A DNA stretch of 64,000 bases from Pythium myriotylum (GCA_023091665.1 JALJCQ010000014.1:1-64000), one strand, 5' to 3'. Numbered from the stretch's first letter, positions 20,110 through 31,160 are shown. Numbers and translations are program-made. The notes: a model not told the origin generated them from the sequence alone.

Positions 20110-20899
20110 ATGAGTGTCGCCGTCCAAGTGTTCCGCGTGCTCGCGGCCTCCACTTCGGCGCTTATGATCCTCAGCCCCGTGCCGACCATGTGCAGGATCA
20201 TGCGCGCCAAGGTCGTGGGCCATAACTCGATCGTACCGCTTGTCTCTATGCTCGCCAACAGCCACATGAAGTAGGCCCCCCACTGTCTTCTTGATTCCTC
20301 CCGTCACCGCTAACACACCAACTGTCCACAGCATGCTCTACGGGCTTCTTGTCCACAACATCTTCCCCATCTTCGCGACCTTCGCCTTCGGCGTGGTGGC
20401 CTCGCTCACGTACATCGCCATCTTTTACCGATTCACGCACGACCGCGCGACCGCGCACAAGGCGCTCGCTGTGTGCCTCGCGCCGCTGGCGCTCGTCTCG
20501 CTCTACGCTGTGTTCGGACCAGCCATCACCGGCCAGACAAGTCGCGAGGTCGGTGTGACCATCGGATACCTGCGCATCATCTCGACGCTCGTGCTCTACA
20601 GTGCGCCGTTCGAGAAGATCCGACTCGTGCTGCGCCACCGCACGGCTGTCTTCCTCGACTTCCCCATGGTGCTCACGGGTGCTGTGACCAACTCGACGTG
20701 GGTCACCTACGGCGCGCTCGTGAGCGACTGGCTCGTCTTCGCGCCGAACGTGTTCACCGTCCTCGCGGGGCTCGTGCAGCTCGCGCTGTGTATCATCTAC
20801 AGCTCTCGTACCCTCCCGCTCACAGAAGAAGAAGAAGAAGATGCCAGCGGAGACTGCGGATCGTACAAGGAGCAGTTTTCACCGTCCTGCCGCGAGTGA
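20110..20899 (+). CDS. SWEET-c sugar transporter, 242 aa, short acidic tail
   Basis: Exons 20110-20270 and 20332-20899 (61-base intron). MSVAVQVFRVLAAST start and RAKVVGHNS loop place it with SWEET-b and -e; exon 2 begins MLYGLLVHNIFP and the loop reads FTHDRATAHKA. In TM6 an Asp-Phe-Pro (VFLDFPMV) replaces the usual LNIHMV. It is the shortest member: the tail is a Glu run (six acidic residues encoded by GAA/GAT repeats at 20824-20842) and it lacks the conserved terminal motif that the others share. All seven helices are present. Confidence 0.9.
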
Positions 20900-21374
20900 G
20901 AATCGCTAGTGATAACAAACAACTCGTCTTCAAATTCACCATAAGTGACTTGGATACCGCGGGAGCAAAGTGGAGGACGTTGATAACGTCTCAAACGCTG
21001 TCGGGAGCGGACGCCCGGTTTTAGAGATTCTGTGCGAGAATGGGAACGAGGATTCCAGAGGCGACGCCACCCCACAGGATGGATCTTCGTCTAGGCGTGC
21101 CTGAGCACTACAAGTCCCAACTCGTGGTCATTGACATTGGCGTTGGAGCTGATTGCAATGAACCAATCGTGCGTGGTTTGTCGGAGACAGAAAGCATGTC
21201 GCTAGGAAGCTGTAACCCCTCGATACGTGTACCTTTGCCAATGCATATTACGCATAACGTATGCACTAACTAATAGAAAAGTAATGTGCAGTCATTCATA
21301 AAACCAATGACTTGTTTATACCGATGGAATCTTTACACACAACCAATACCACCTTCTCGCCATCTTCAGTAAGC
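20900..21374. other. Spacer between SWEET-c and proteasome gene
   Basis: 475 bases holding the 3' ends of two convergent genes; no coding signal seen. The last 130 bases before the proteasome stop are AT-rich, as expected of an untranslated 3' end. Confidence 0.5.
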
Positions 21375-22250
21375 TCACTTGTGGTCGTGCATCTCGTCGA
21401 CGTCCTGCGCCACGACGTGTTCGAAGCCACTCTCTTTCATCAGATACACGTTGCAGATACCACCTGAGTACGCGTCACGGTGCGTGGCGTGGTAGATGGC
21501 GCGCTTGCCGAGGTCCACGGCCTCCTCGTCCGTGAGATCCCAGCGCCACTCTTTGTCGAGCACTCCGTACGCGTACGTCGATCCGGAGCCGACCGAGAAC
21601 TTGGGGATGGTGTCGCTCGCTTTCATGCGTGAGCCTTCGTCGTCGACATAGTAGAGCACGGGCTTGCCCTGGTCGTAGCCCATCATCATCATGCCGATCG
21701 ACATGCCGTAGCGTTTGTAGTAATTGCAGGTGTTAGCCAGCAGCTTCGAGGCCGCACGCACCGAGATACGCTCGCGGTTGCGAAGCTCAAACATGCGGCA
21801 CTGCACCGAGAGGTTGCGTCTCCAGAACATGCAGTCAGCTGCTCCACCTGCGAGCGTCGCAAGGATGTGTTCGTTTACCGGTGTGATCTTCTGGACTTGG
21901 CTCGATCCGATGAAGGAGCCCAGCGTCGACCGCGAGTCGACAGCCACGCAGATGCCGCCTTGATAGATGAAGGCCAGCGTTGTCGTTCCCTTGGCGAAGC
22001 GCAGTGTCTGCTCGTTGTCTTCCGTGTACTTGACTTTGAAGTTGGCCCGCGCGTACTCGGCGGGGTCCGTCACGTTCGGCAGCAAGAAGCCCGAGCCGAG
22101 ACCCGCCACGTCCGACGCGACCCCCAAATCTGCCATGTTCGACGCGGAGGGGAACGGAAGCCGTGCTCCGTCCATGGCACCGCCGTAACTCAGCGTTGTG
22201 CCCTGCCGGCCAGCTCGAAGGAAATCGAGTCTCAACGTAGGGCCGCTCAT
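21375..22250 (-). CDS. PSMB5: 20S proteasome subunit beta type-5, 291 aa
   Basis: Chymotrypsin-like catalytic subunit of the proteasome core. I start it at the ATG at 22250 (MSGPTLRLDFLRAG); the frame stays open upstream only through leader sequence. An 88-residue propeptide ends at KG before TTTLAF. Cleavage would expose Thr89 as the nucleophile, with Asp17 (VAVD) and Lys33 (SSQVQK) correctly placed relative to it. AGGAADCMFW, ERISVRAASKLLAN, GSGSTYAYGVLD and the YSGG box match beta-5. Single exon. A housekeeping gene inside the transporter array, convergent with SWEET-c. Confidence 0.95.
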   Translation of the reverse strand: MSGPTLRLDFLRAGRQGTTLSYGGAMDGARLPFPSASNMADLGVASDVAGLGSGFLLPNVTDPAEYARANFKVKYTEDNEQTLRFAKGTTTLAFIYQGGICVAVDSRSTLGSFIGSSQVQKITPVNEHILATLAGGAADCMFWRRNLSVQCRMFELRNRERISVRAASKLLANTCNYYKRYGMSIGMMMMGYDQGKPVLYYVDDEGSRMKASDTIPKFSVGSGSTYAYGVLDKEWRWDLTDEEAVDLGKRAIYHATHRDAYSGGICNVYLMKESGFEHVVAQDVDEMHDHK

Positions 22251-22607
22251 GGGTTTCTTGAAAGTTTTCCTTCGCTTGATCTGTGGGGTCCACGGAAATT
22301 TCGTCAATGAAAAAAAAAACGACGCTAAGATCTCGCCACACTGCACCGAGATCTCGACCCTCGCGATTGTTCGGGCAGTCACTTCGTCAACAAACCGCAT
22401 CAAGATCTCGAGCCTCGCGATTGTCCTGGTGGTCACTTCATCAACGCATACTTGCCTTTTATTCACGCTCTTTTGATTTTCCAACCTCCGTATCACCTGA
22501 TTTTGAGAAAGAACACCATTGAGATTAGCCCACTGTCAATTTCGTAAGCAAGGTCTCACCATCGCACCCGCATCCGAGAGAAGGCCCCAGAGAGCCTCGT
22601 TGTCGCC
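22251..22607. promoter_or_regulatory. Divergent promoter, proteasome beta-5 and coiled-coil gene
   Basis: 357 bases between two divergently transcribed genes. It includes an A-run at about 22310-22319 and a two-copy imperfect direct repeat of about 54 bases (22348-22442; each copy has GATCTCGA.CCTCGCGATTGT and GTCACTTC.TCAAC) on the proteasome side, in its probable promoter or leader. Confidence 0.5.
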
Positions 22608-23678
22608 ATGTGCACGGGCAGCATCGAGACGCGCGCGGCGTTCCCGTCCAGACAGCGCCACCACGAGCTGCGCGCGCTGCGCGAGGACGTCGCTCGGCTG
22701 CAGACGCGGCTCGCGCAGCTGCGGAGCCTCCACGAGTCGAAGAGCAAAGCCACGGGCGAGTTGGCGTGGGAGGCTGTGGCCAAATGCCAGCGTCAACGGC
22801 GCAAGGACGCCGAGGTGGCGAACGCGCAGCTGCGAGTGCTGCTCGCCAAGCAGCGACGCATCGCGAGGCGTCTCCAGAAGATGCTGGCGAAGCGATGCTG
22901 GGACGAGGTCAGCGTCGGAGTCGCGTGGATGGAGTCGTGGTGGAGATTGGCTAATCGATTCTGGGTTGGTGCATTCTTAGCCCGTTTGGTGGGAAAAAGA
23001 AGAAGACGAACCGGCACGGAACGAGGGCTCTTACGGCGGCGTGTACGAGCATGAAGAAAGGGCGACCGAGTACGTTGCCAAGGAGCCCACGACAGTCAGA
23101 GAGGCAGAGTTGGCCGAGTCACCTCCAAAGTGTTCTCTGGTCAAGTCGACAGCTTCGGTTGGAGGCGATATGGCTGCAAAGCAGGCACTCGCGGTCGCGC
23201 TGGCGCTCCGTTCGGTATATGGCGCGATCTGGTTCCACACGACACACCGTCAGGTCGCATTAAGGTCTCCATCCACTCAGGTACAGGTGTTGTGAGTGGC
23301 GTGTGGATCGAAGTATTGCTAAAGAGTTTCTCCTCTCATACTTAGAAAATGGCTACTGGCGCGGAGGAGCCGAAGCAGCGAGCTTTCCATGTCCAACATG
23401 ACTCCTTGGACGACCATCGCGCCAAGGGCATGGACAGCGAGTCGATCCGTCGAGTAGCGAGCGGTGACGCGACGCTGACGGTCGAGACCCTCGAGCGCTG
23501 GGGTCTCATGCTGCCTTGTGCCTTTGAGTTCGCCATGCAGGAGTCAGCCACCGAGCAGCTGCCTCAGTTGACCAACGACTTCAGTTTCGACACTTCGTTC
23601 ATCCCATCGGGCGGATTTTTCACTGCGAGTGTACTGAGCACGGGCTTTGGTGACCTATCGTCGTCACTGGTTTGCTGA
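22608..23678 (+). CDS. Coiled-coil protein of an oomycete-specific type, about 310 aa, 3 exons inferred
   Basis: Exon 1 (22608-22907) encodes a basic, heptad-like helix (LRALREDVARLQTRLAQLRSL, then a Trp and a second helix LRVLLAKQRRIARRLQKML). This pattern is familiar from the N-termini of oomycete M96/START-like or bZIP-like proteins. Introns 22908-22980 and 23281-23345 (GT-AG, phase 0) link in-frame exons 2 (22981-23280) and 3 (23346-23678). Exons 2 and 3 carry no domain I recognise. A further plausible exon lies downstream (LNTVFGAAIGKIDFLTDHTP, ending at a stop near 24118), so the gene may be longer. The first exon is confident; the remainder is a model. Confidence 0.5.
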
Positions 23679-24829
23679 AAAAGGCTATGTGCGCTACGGA
23701 CTATGTACATTTTCCCCTTCTCTTCCTTGCAAACTCAGCTGCGATCGACAGATTGCCGTCCGCTTATCGAAGTCTATTGTACAGCATCTTCACACCGTTT
23801 TACAATCAAATCTCGCCTCTTTTTTGTCTCTTTATCACGTGCAGAGGATGCTTTGGCAAGACAATTGCCCACCAATCGAGTACAACGCACTTTGACAGCT
23901 CAATAACAATTGTCGCAGAGGAAAGGACAATCGGAACCAAAGTGCTTCACATGAATGCCCAGAGAAAGACGCAGCGGCTTTATCGCTTTCGCGTCGACGA
24001 AGAGCCATTAATGTATTGTCTCATTTCACTTCAGATTGAACACGGTATTCGGCGCTGCGATTGGCAAGATCGACTTCCTCACGGACCATACCCCCACCAG
24101 ATCCAGTAACGAGCTCCACGAACTCTGATAGCCTCTTTGCCACTTGCTCTTTCAACAGCAGTCGATGCATTCAACAAATCTCGAGCGTTCTATGCAACCA
24201 CGACCAATATTTCGGTGGGAGATTCGCAGTCAAGGCGAGCCAGAATCATAAATCACTCCGCCAAGCGTCGTGGATGGATTTCTGTGACGAGTTTCGGGTG
24301 TAGCCATTCTCGATGCTCGTCTCATCAACTTGATTACCCGGATTAGACGGCACCTGCCTTCTCATCGACCGGGACACAGAGCCGGTGCCCGACAGTGGGC
24401 GTCAGGTGCGACACTGGTGCCTTCTCATCCATCAAGGGTTGAGTCGCGTCTGCCTTCTCATCGGTTGGCTCTCGTCCTCCCAATCAAACCTCCGTGCATG
24501 CGAAAGTCACGAAAGAATGCCCCGACTTGGGCCTTGCAGTTGCTGGCGCTTCTGCAAGTACACCGGAAGGTGCGAGACTCCGTTCTGTGAATCTTCAACT
24601 ATGAGCAAGCATGCTCCAGTCTCTGCTCCTCTTTCGCGGTGTCGTCCGAGCCACCCACGAGGGACTCGATCGTGGGTGCCAAAGTGTACTTCGGAGGGAC
24701 TCGGCGTGTTGCTTGAATCACGACGACACAAAAACGCGAGCCCTCAAGACGCCCGACACAGACGCCAATCGGCTTTCATTCTCGAATTCGCCTTCTTCGA
24801 CTCAAGTCTCCAGCTCTTCACATCCGACG
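23679..24829. other. Stretch between coiled-coil gene and SWEET-d
   Basis: Possibly coding to about 24118 (see the previous gene), then no gene recognised. A TGTAGCCAT word occurs at 24299. Low-complexity repeats of CCTTCTCATC occur three times between 24350 and 24470. Confidence 0.4.
24774..24789 (+). promoter_or_regulatory. Initiator-like site, SWEET-d
   Basis: TTTCATTCTCGAATTC, a partial match to the oomycete core promoter, 40 bases before the ATG at 24830. Confidence 0.4.
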
Positions 24830-25688
24830 ATGACGGTCGCAGTCGATATTTTCCGTGTGCTGGCGTCTGTGTCGTCCACGCTCATGATTCTAAGCCCGAT
24901 CCCGTCCATCTACGAGATGCACAAAGCCAAATCCACGGGCGTCGCGTCCATCGTACCGCTCGTCTCCATGCTCTTCAACTGCCACGTCACGTGAGTCTCC
25001 TCTCGCAATATTTTCACTGGTCCAGTTCGCTTGAGACTGACACTCGTCTGGCGAATGTAGGATGCTTTACGGGTACATGGACAAGAATATCTTCCCCGTC
25101 GTCACGACCTTCCTCACGGGCGATGTCTGCTCTCTGATTTACATCGCTGTCTTCTACTGGTACACTGAGGACAAGGCCTTCGCACACAAGGCGATGGCTG
25201 GCTTTGGAAGTGCGACGCTGCTATGCACGCTCTACGCTATCCTCGGCGGCTACGGCGTGACTGGCCAGAGCCGCGACAATGTCACGCTCACGATCGGCTA
25301 CCTCTGTGTGATCGCGACGGTCGTGCTCTACACGTCGCCCTTTGAGAAGATCGGCCAGGTGCTCAAGCACCGCTCGGGTGTCTTCATCCCGATCCACATG
25401 GTCGTCGCCGGTGTTGCCAGCAACGGCATGTGGCTCGTTTACGCGGGACTCGTGAGCGAGTGGATCATCCTTGCACCCAATGCATTCTGCTTCGTCATGG
25501 GCATCGTTCAGATCGTCGTGTACCTCGTCTTCCACCCACGCACGCACCCACTGCAGCTCGACTCGGTCCACCTCGTGAACCTCGAGGCAGGCCATGGCGA
25601 CAAGTACACCAAGGTCGCACCGGCTACGGGAAGTCCGTGTTTCGTACCCATCCAGTCGCCTCCACTCGTGAACACGCAGCAAGCATGA
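24830..25688 (+). CDS. SWEET-d sugar transporter, 262 aa
   Basis: Exons 24830-24990 and 25061-25688 (70-base intron, donor GTGAGT). MTVAVDIFRVLASVSSTLM start; repeat 1 ends NCHVTMLYGYM. The central loop has YTEDKAFAHKA, and GGYGVTGQSR follows the linker helix. Repeat 2: SPFEKIGQVLKHRSGVFIP, AGVASNGMWLVY, APNAFCFVMG. The tail ends SPCFVPIQSPPLVN. The stop codon is 74 bases from the stop of the convergent SWEET-e, so their 3' ends probably overlap. Confidence 0.92.
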
Positions 25689-25762
25689 ACCAGACTATTG
25701 CAACAAGTAGAGTAATTGTGAAAATGAATTCTCACATCCCCCATCCAAACGATTGCTACGAT

Positions 25763-26609
25763 TCAGTCCAAGCGGAAAGACGTGAGAGAGCTCGGCGTCT
25801 GCGAGAGCACGTAGTTGGTGGAGAAGTCGTCAGTCTGAGCGACCCCAACCTCTTCGTCCTTCTTGGCTTGCTCCTCTATGTTGTCAACGAGCGGGTGCGT
25901 TGCCGGGTAGTACATGATGTACAGCGCAATCTGCGCGAACCCAGCCACAGCCGTGAATGCCGAGGACGAGAACACGATCCACTCGTCCTCAAGCACCGTG
26001 TACGTGACCCAGACGCTGTTGGCGAATGTGCCTGTGACGACCATGTGGATGTTGAGGAAGACAGCCGATCGATGCTTGAGCACCAGTCCAATCTTCTCAA
26101 AGGGCGAGCCGTAGAGCAGCAGTGTCGCTACGATGCCTAGGTACCCGACAATGCGGCCGACGTCGTGGCGCGTCTGACCGAAGAGCTCCGCACCGAAGAT
26201 CGCATAGAGCGTGACGATAGCGAGCGGTACGACAAAGCAGGCAATGGCCTTGTTGGCTGTCGCGCGGTCGTCAGTGTATCGGTAGTAGATGGCGATGTAG
26301 ACAATGGAGAGGATATCGCCGACCACGAACGTCGCAAAGAGAGGAAAGATGTTGTGCACGAGGTAGCCGTAGAGCAAGCTAGCAAGCAGCCGAGATTAGC
26401 TCTCTCGAAACCGTTGAGCCATGCGCAAGGAAGACAGTGGGAGCCTACTTCATGTGGCTATTGGCGAGCATGGAGACAAGCGGCACGATCGAGTGGTGGC
26501 CCACGACCTTGGCTCGAAGAATGCGATGGATGGATGGGATGGGGCTCAGGATCATGAGCAGCGAGACCGAGGCCGCAAGCACGCGGAAGACCGAGAGCGC
26601 GACCGACAT
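25763..26609 (-). CDS. SWEET-e sugar transporter, 258 aa
   Basis: Minus strand, exons 26609-26449 and 26378-25763 (70-base intron). Starts MSVALSVFRVLAASVSLLM; has the RAKVVGHHS loop, LLYGYLVHNIFPLF and YTDDRATANKA, so it is the inverted sister of SWEET-b. Repeat 2: SPFEKIGLVLKHRSAVFLN, GTFANSVWVTY, SSSAFTAVAGFAQ, where the usual A/G-P-N before the last helix is replaced by Ser. The tail ends with a degenerate motif (NYVLSQTPSSL). The sequence just upstream of its ATG is a pure pyrimidine-rich tract on the coding strand. Confidence 0.92.
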
Positions 26610-27510
26610 GGCGTGGAAAGTTGAGGAGTGGAAGCAAACGAATGAAAAACGAAGAAAGGAGACTCGTGGAGGAGAGAGGAGAAAGAGGAGGGTGGTGGAG
26701 GGGAGAGGAGAGGAAGAGCCAACCGTCGCGAGCGGCGAGAGGCATGAGAACTGGATCTTCGCCACGAGTTCACAGTGATGCAAGTTGGCATTCAGCTCGC
26801 GTCTGGCCTATCGGGACAAGGAGGGAAGCATGCCGCTTGAGCAATCAGCGTGAGCCCAAGACGACCTTAGTGTGATTAAGATGTCCTAATGGAGTAACAA
26901 ATCTTCAACCATTGCACTCCGCTCGGTGGTTTTTATCAACAAGATCCGTACTTGATTTGGCTAATACCTGAGTGGATTCGTTCCCTTGCGCGAGTGCGGA
27001 CAAGACATGGAGGACCGACCGCTCTTGGTTTGTTGCAAGAATCCCTGTTGATTCTCCCACTTTGCGGGCTTGACCAGAGATTGTCTTCAATAGATTTGAC
27101 GTTTGCTAAATCCTTCTTTTATCTTCTCTAAAATCTTCTGAAACCTCACAATCCTCCGCTTGTTGCTGTCTCCGTGACGACCTGGTGTTCTTCCAGAGGA
27201 GACAGAGTGAGAAGAAGCATCAAGAGAGATAGAGAGGCACGAGAACTGCTTGGTTTGGTCGACATAAACACGCAGGTATGAGTTGAACGCGTTGATGCAC
27301 TAAGGCCAGAGACCTTCATTGTGGGCAAGAGTTTCAGCGTTTCTGCTCTACCGTGAAACAGTAGACATAGACCCAATCAATGCTCCAGTTGGCATTCATC
27401 CACTACAATTGATTCGATCGGTGCCTTCGAGATCTGCTGAGATCAGGCCGCCGGGTTCTTCACCGACGGCCTGTCGTTCATTTTCCAATTCGCCTCTTCC
27501 TACATACACG
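26610..27510. other. Divergent spacer, SWEET-e / SWEET-f
   Basis: About 900 bases. The part next to SWEET-e (26640-26720) is a purine-rich run on the plus strand (GAGGAGAGAGGAGAAAGAGG type), so a CT-rich leader for SWEET-e. The remainder shows no gene. The oomycete initiator for SWEET-f is at its right end. Confidence 0.5.
27476..27491 (+). promoter_or_regulatory. Oomycete initiator-like core promoter, SWEET-f
   Basis: GTTCATTTTCCAATTC, a close match to GCTCATTYYNCAWTTT, 19 bases before the ATG at 27511. It argues against the longer in-frame extension upstream. Confidence 0.6.
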
Positions 27511-28335
27511 ATGGGCTTCTTTCACTCGTTCTTCAAAGTCATCCCCGCGTGCACGTCCACGATCATGTTCTTGAGTCCGATCCCGTCTATTTACACGGCC
27601 TACAAAACGAAGACCACGGGTGTTGGCTCCATCGTGCCGCTCGTCTCCATGCTCACGAACCTCTACATCGGGTGGGTGCTTGTTAGCAGTCTTCATTACT
27701 TTCAAGCCCTCTTGCTAATCCGGGACAGCATGACCTTTGGATATCTCTCAGAGCTTTACTTCCCGGTTTTCTGGACGTCGCTGCTTGGCGTGCTGCTCTC
27801 GCTCGTCTACATCGCAGTTTTCTACAGATACTCCCACGAAAAGCCCAAGGCCCACAAAGTTTTCTTGGGCTTCGGGTCGGCGCTCGCTCTTGTGACGTTG
27901 TACGCGTTTATCGGGGGTTTCGGAGTCACCGGTCAGAGCCGCCACGCCGTCGGACAGATCGTCGGTGACGTCGGCATCGCCGCGACGGTGATCCTGTATA
28001 CATCGCCATTCGAGAAAATCAACCTGGTGCTCAAGTACAAGTCAGCCGTCTTCCTTAACATCCACATGGTCTGCGCTGGCACGTTCAACAACGCCATGTG
28101 GGTCTGCTACGGCTTCATGATGAAGGAGTGGGTCATCTTCGCGCCCAACGTCTTTTGCTTCACCATGGGCTGTATCCAGATCTCACTCTACATGATTTAC
28201 CACCCAAGCACGCACCCGTACGATGGATCTCTGCCTGGTCAAGACGCGGATGTGGAAGCTGCCAGAATGGGAACTACGAAAGCTGCGACAAGAGAGAACA
28301 GCTTTCGGGCAATTGCGTCCCCACTTAAGTCGTGA
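27511..28335 (+). CDS. SWEET-f sugar transporter, 255 aa
   Basis: Exons 27511-27671 and 27729-28335; the 57-base intron is the shortest in the array and a multiple of three, so the unspliced frame stays open. Starts MGFFHSFFKVIPACTSTIM, a subgroup with SWEET-g, -h and -i. Repeat 1 ends NLYIGMTFGYL. Loop YSHEKPKAHK. Repeat 2: SPFEKINLVLKYKSAVFLN, AGTFNNAMWVCY, APNVFCFTMG. The tail is short and ends NSFRAIASPLKS, so the terminal motif is the actual C-terminus. Confidence 0.92.
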   Translation: MGFFHSFFKVIPACTSTIMFLSPIPSIYTAYKTKTTGVGSIVPLVSMLTNLYIGWVLVSSLHYFQALLLIRDSMTFGYLSELYFPVFWTSLLGVLLSLVYIAVFYRYSHEKPKAHKVFLGFGSALALVTLYAFIGGFGVTGQSRHAVGQIVGDVGIAATVILYTSPFEKINLVLKYKSAVFLNIHMVCAGTFNNAMWVCYGFMMKEWVIFAPNVFCFTMGCIQISLYMIYHPSTHPYDGSLPGQDADVEAARMGTTKAATRENSFRAIASPLKS

Positions 28336-28685
28336 GTTGACGCACGTTACGAGCACGAGGGGGCGAATTGGAGACGAGTTCTGTCACCCTCGTTTTGATC
28401 CTCACCGACCCATCATGTCCTCGTCTGAGATCTCGGGGCCCCATGCGATTACGGGCCACGTGGCCATTTTCTGCCAGCACGGCTCGTAATCGTCATTCTA
28501 ATTCATTAGATACGCTTTGAATATTTTGACTCACCCTTAGTCAACTCACTAAAGTAAGATGCAGGATAGTTGGATGCCAAATGCCGAGCCAGTCCTATCC
28601 ATCTCGCGAAAGAAAGCATGCAAGCTCGTTTTCGTGGCAAGGGTCACGACCCCGACGAGTCACTTTCGATTTTGCACCGGAGACC
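28336..28685. other. Spacer SWEET-f / SWEET-g
   Basis: 350 bases, no coding signal beyond short shadows. A GTCACGACCCCGACGAGTCACTTT stretch lies just ahead of the next ATG; no clear initiator. Confidence 0.4.
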
Positions 28686-29647
28686 ATGGGCTTCTTCAAG
28701 ACGTTCATCAAGATCGTGGCCGGCACGACGTCGACGCTCATGACGCTGAGCCCGATTCCGGCAGTGTACGAAGTCCACAAGAACAAGACCATCGGCGTGG
28801 CCTCGATCGTGCCAATGGTCTCCATGTTTGCCAACTGCCACATGAAGTAAGAATATCCTCCAGCAGTAGCACGGTCCCTCTTACCATACTCACGAACGGA
28901 TGCTATGTCTTCCCCTTCAGCATTCTCTTCGGGTACCTCAAGGAACTCTATTTCCCGCTCTTCTGGACTGCGTTAGTGGGCGACGCACTCTCGCTCACCT
29001 ACATCTTCGTTTACTACCGCTACTCACACGAACGCCAGACCGCACATAAGATGTTCTTATATTTCGGTGTGCCACTCGTGCTGATGACAGTGTATGCGTT
29101 CGTCGGAGGCTTCGGCTACACCGACCAGAGTCGCTTCCAGGTCGGCGATATCATCGGGTACTTCGGTACGGTGGCAACAGTCGTGCTTTACTCGTCCCCC
29201 TTCGAGAAGATGCGCTCTGTCGTGCGCCACAAATCCGCCGTCTTTCTCAACATCCACATGATCTGCGCCGGATCTTTCAACATGCTCATGTGGACGATCT
29301 ACGGTCTCACGGTCGACGAGTGGCTCGTGTGGGGACCCACGCTCTTCTGTTTCATCGGCGGCTGCGTGCAGATCGTGCTGTACATGATGTACCACCCGAG
29401 CACGCACCCGTATGACGGTCCGATTCCTGGTGTGACGGGTCCGGAGTCACATGTGGTGGAGATGAACGGTGGTGATGTTCAGCGTTTCTCCATGGCGTCA
29501 CAGACGAAGAACAAGCTCGAGAGTCCGATGTACTACCCTGTTGTCTCTCCGCCTCTCCAGCCACCCCAACGCCTCCCAGCCGTAGCCGGGCTGGAAGTAG
29601 TCGCCACAGACAACTCGAAGCCTGGGCCACATGGAACATACGTGTGA
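28686..29647 (+). CDS. SWEET-g sugar transporter, 295 aa
   Basis: Exons 28686-28846 and 28921-29647 (74-base intron). MGFFKTFIKIVAGTTSTLM start; repeat 1 ends NCHMNILFGYLKELYFPLF. Loop YSHERQTAHK. Bases 29198-29556 (SPFEKMRSVVRHKSAVFLN through the tail) are almost identical to SWEET-h although the flanking coding sequence has diverged. TM6 reads AGSFNMLMWTIYG. A long tail follows HPYDGPIPGVTGPESHVVE and carries SPMYYPVVSPPLQPP about 35 residues before the end, so here the motif is internal. Confidence 0.92.
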
Positions 29648-30208
29648 TGATGAGGATGACTGAAAATCGATGTTCAATCGGAATAACTACCTTTGTAATA
29701 CAATACTTTACGTGCGAACTTTGGTTCTGTCTCGACGTTCTCAATGCTTGACTGCGTTGCTGTTGGTGGGTAAGTTGCGTCTTGGCGTATCTCTCCGTGA
29801 GACACACTAAAAAAAGAGAGGTGTACGCGATCACTTGCGATCATGGTAAGATCTCTGACGTTTGCCTCGAGCAACTGCACGAAGCTGAAGCGAATCGATG
29901 GTAAACACCACCATTTCCTGTCATCGTGTACTTTGTCGACGAGCTTCTTGAGGGTCGTCCGAGGCGATTGCTCGCCATTCGAGAGTTTTGTCCTTCTCGA
30001 ATCCCGTAATCTGCCTGTTACGACCACAGCAGAACCTCTGCAACATCGACGCGGATGATATTCGGAGGTGTGTTTCAGCACGCTGGTTGACGCTAGACAA
30101 ACCCGCTTCTCGTAGTACGTTTCTGACATCAACTGCCGCCTCCGTCACCGCGAATATTTAGAGGCTTGGACCTGGATCCCTTCACTCCCCAATTTGTAAA
30201 GCGGCGCA
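29648..30208. other. Spacer SWEET-g / SWEET-h
   Basis: 561 bases without a recognised gene. The frames on both strands are short and compositionally like non-coding sequence. Confidence 0.45.
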
Positions 30209-31160
30209 ATGGGCTTCTTCAAGACGTTCATCAAAGTGGTTGCGGGAATCACATCAACACTCATGACCATGAGTCCCATCCCGACTGTCTACGAAATCCA
30301 CCAGAAAAAGACGGTGGGCGTCGCGTCCATCTTCCCACTCGTCTCCATGTTTGGTAACTGCCACATGAAGTATGGCAGCTCCATGAGAATTTTGCTGCAG
30401 TAGTGGTAGCTAACACTGAGCTGTCTGTAGCATTCTGTTCGGATACCTCAAGGAACTCTACTTTCCGCTGTTTTGGACGGCCGTTCTCGGGGACGTCTTA
30501 TCGCTTACCTACATCGCCGTGTTTTACTACTACTCCCATGATCGCCCCACAGCAAACAGAATGTTTCTGTACGCTGGTGTACCGCTCACAGTTTTCACGA
30601 TCTACGCCTTCGTCGGCGGCTTCGGATTGACGGGGCAGTCGCGATTCCAAGTTGGAGACATGATCGGGTACTTCGGAAACATTGCTACCGTAGCATTGTA
30701 CGCATCGCCCTTCGAGAAGATGCGCTCTGTCGTGCGCCACAAATCCGCCGTCTTTCTCAACATCCACATGATCTGCGCCGGATCTTTCAACATGCTCATG
30801 TGGACGATCTACGGTCTCACGGTCGACGAGTGGCTCGTGTGGGGACCCACGCTCTTCTGTTTCATCGGCGGCTGCGTGCAGATCGTGCTGTACATGATGT
30901 ACCACCCGAGCACGCACCCGTATGACGGTCCGATTCCTGGTGTGACGGGTCCGGAGTCACATGTGGTGGAGATGAACGGTGGTGATGTTCAGCGTTTCTC
31001 CATGGCGTCGCAGACGAAGAACAAGCTCGAGAGTCCGATGTACAACCCTGTTGTCTCTCCGCCTCTTGACTCCAAATCCCCGACGGCCTCGAAGGTCCAC
31101 GTCGTCATCGTTCATCCCAAATTTGTCGAGGGCGCGTCTGGGGAGGCAGAAACAAGCTAA
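30209..31160 (+). CDS. SWEET-h sugar transporter, 296 aa
   Basis: Exons 30209-30369 and 30431-31160 (61-base intron). Tandem neighbour of SWEET-g: MGFFKTFIKVVAGITSTLM start, NCHMNILFGYLKELYFPLF, loop YSHDRPTANRM. Exon 1 and the first third of exon 2 differ from SWEET-g at many synonymous and some replacement sites. From 30708 to 31066 the two are identical but for two bases, then the tails part (SPMYNPVVSPPLDSKSPT). Both retain all seven helices. The pattern is that of a recent one-sided copy of the 3' half. Confidence 0.92.

Noticed and set aside
20824..20842. GAA-type microsatellite as an independent repeat element
   Set aside because: It is the acidic C-terminal codons of SWEET-c.
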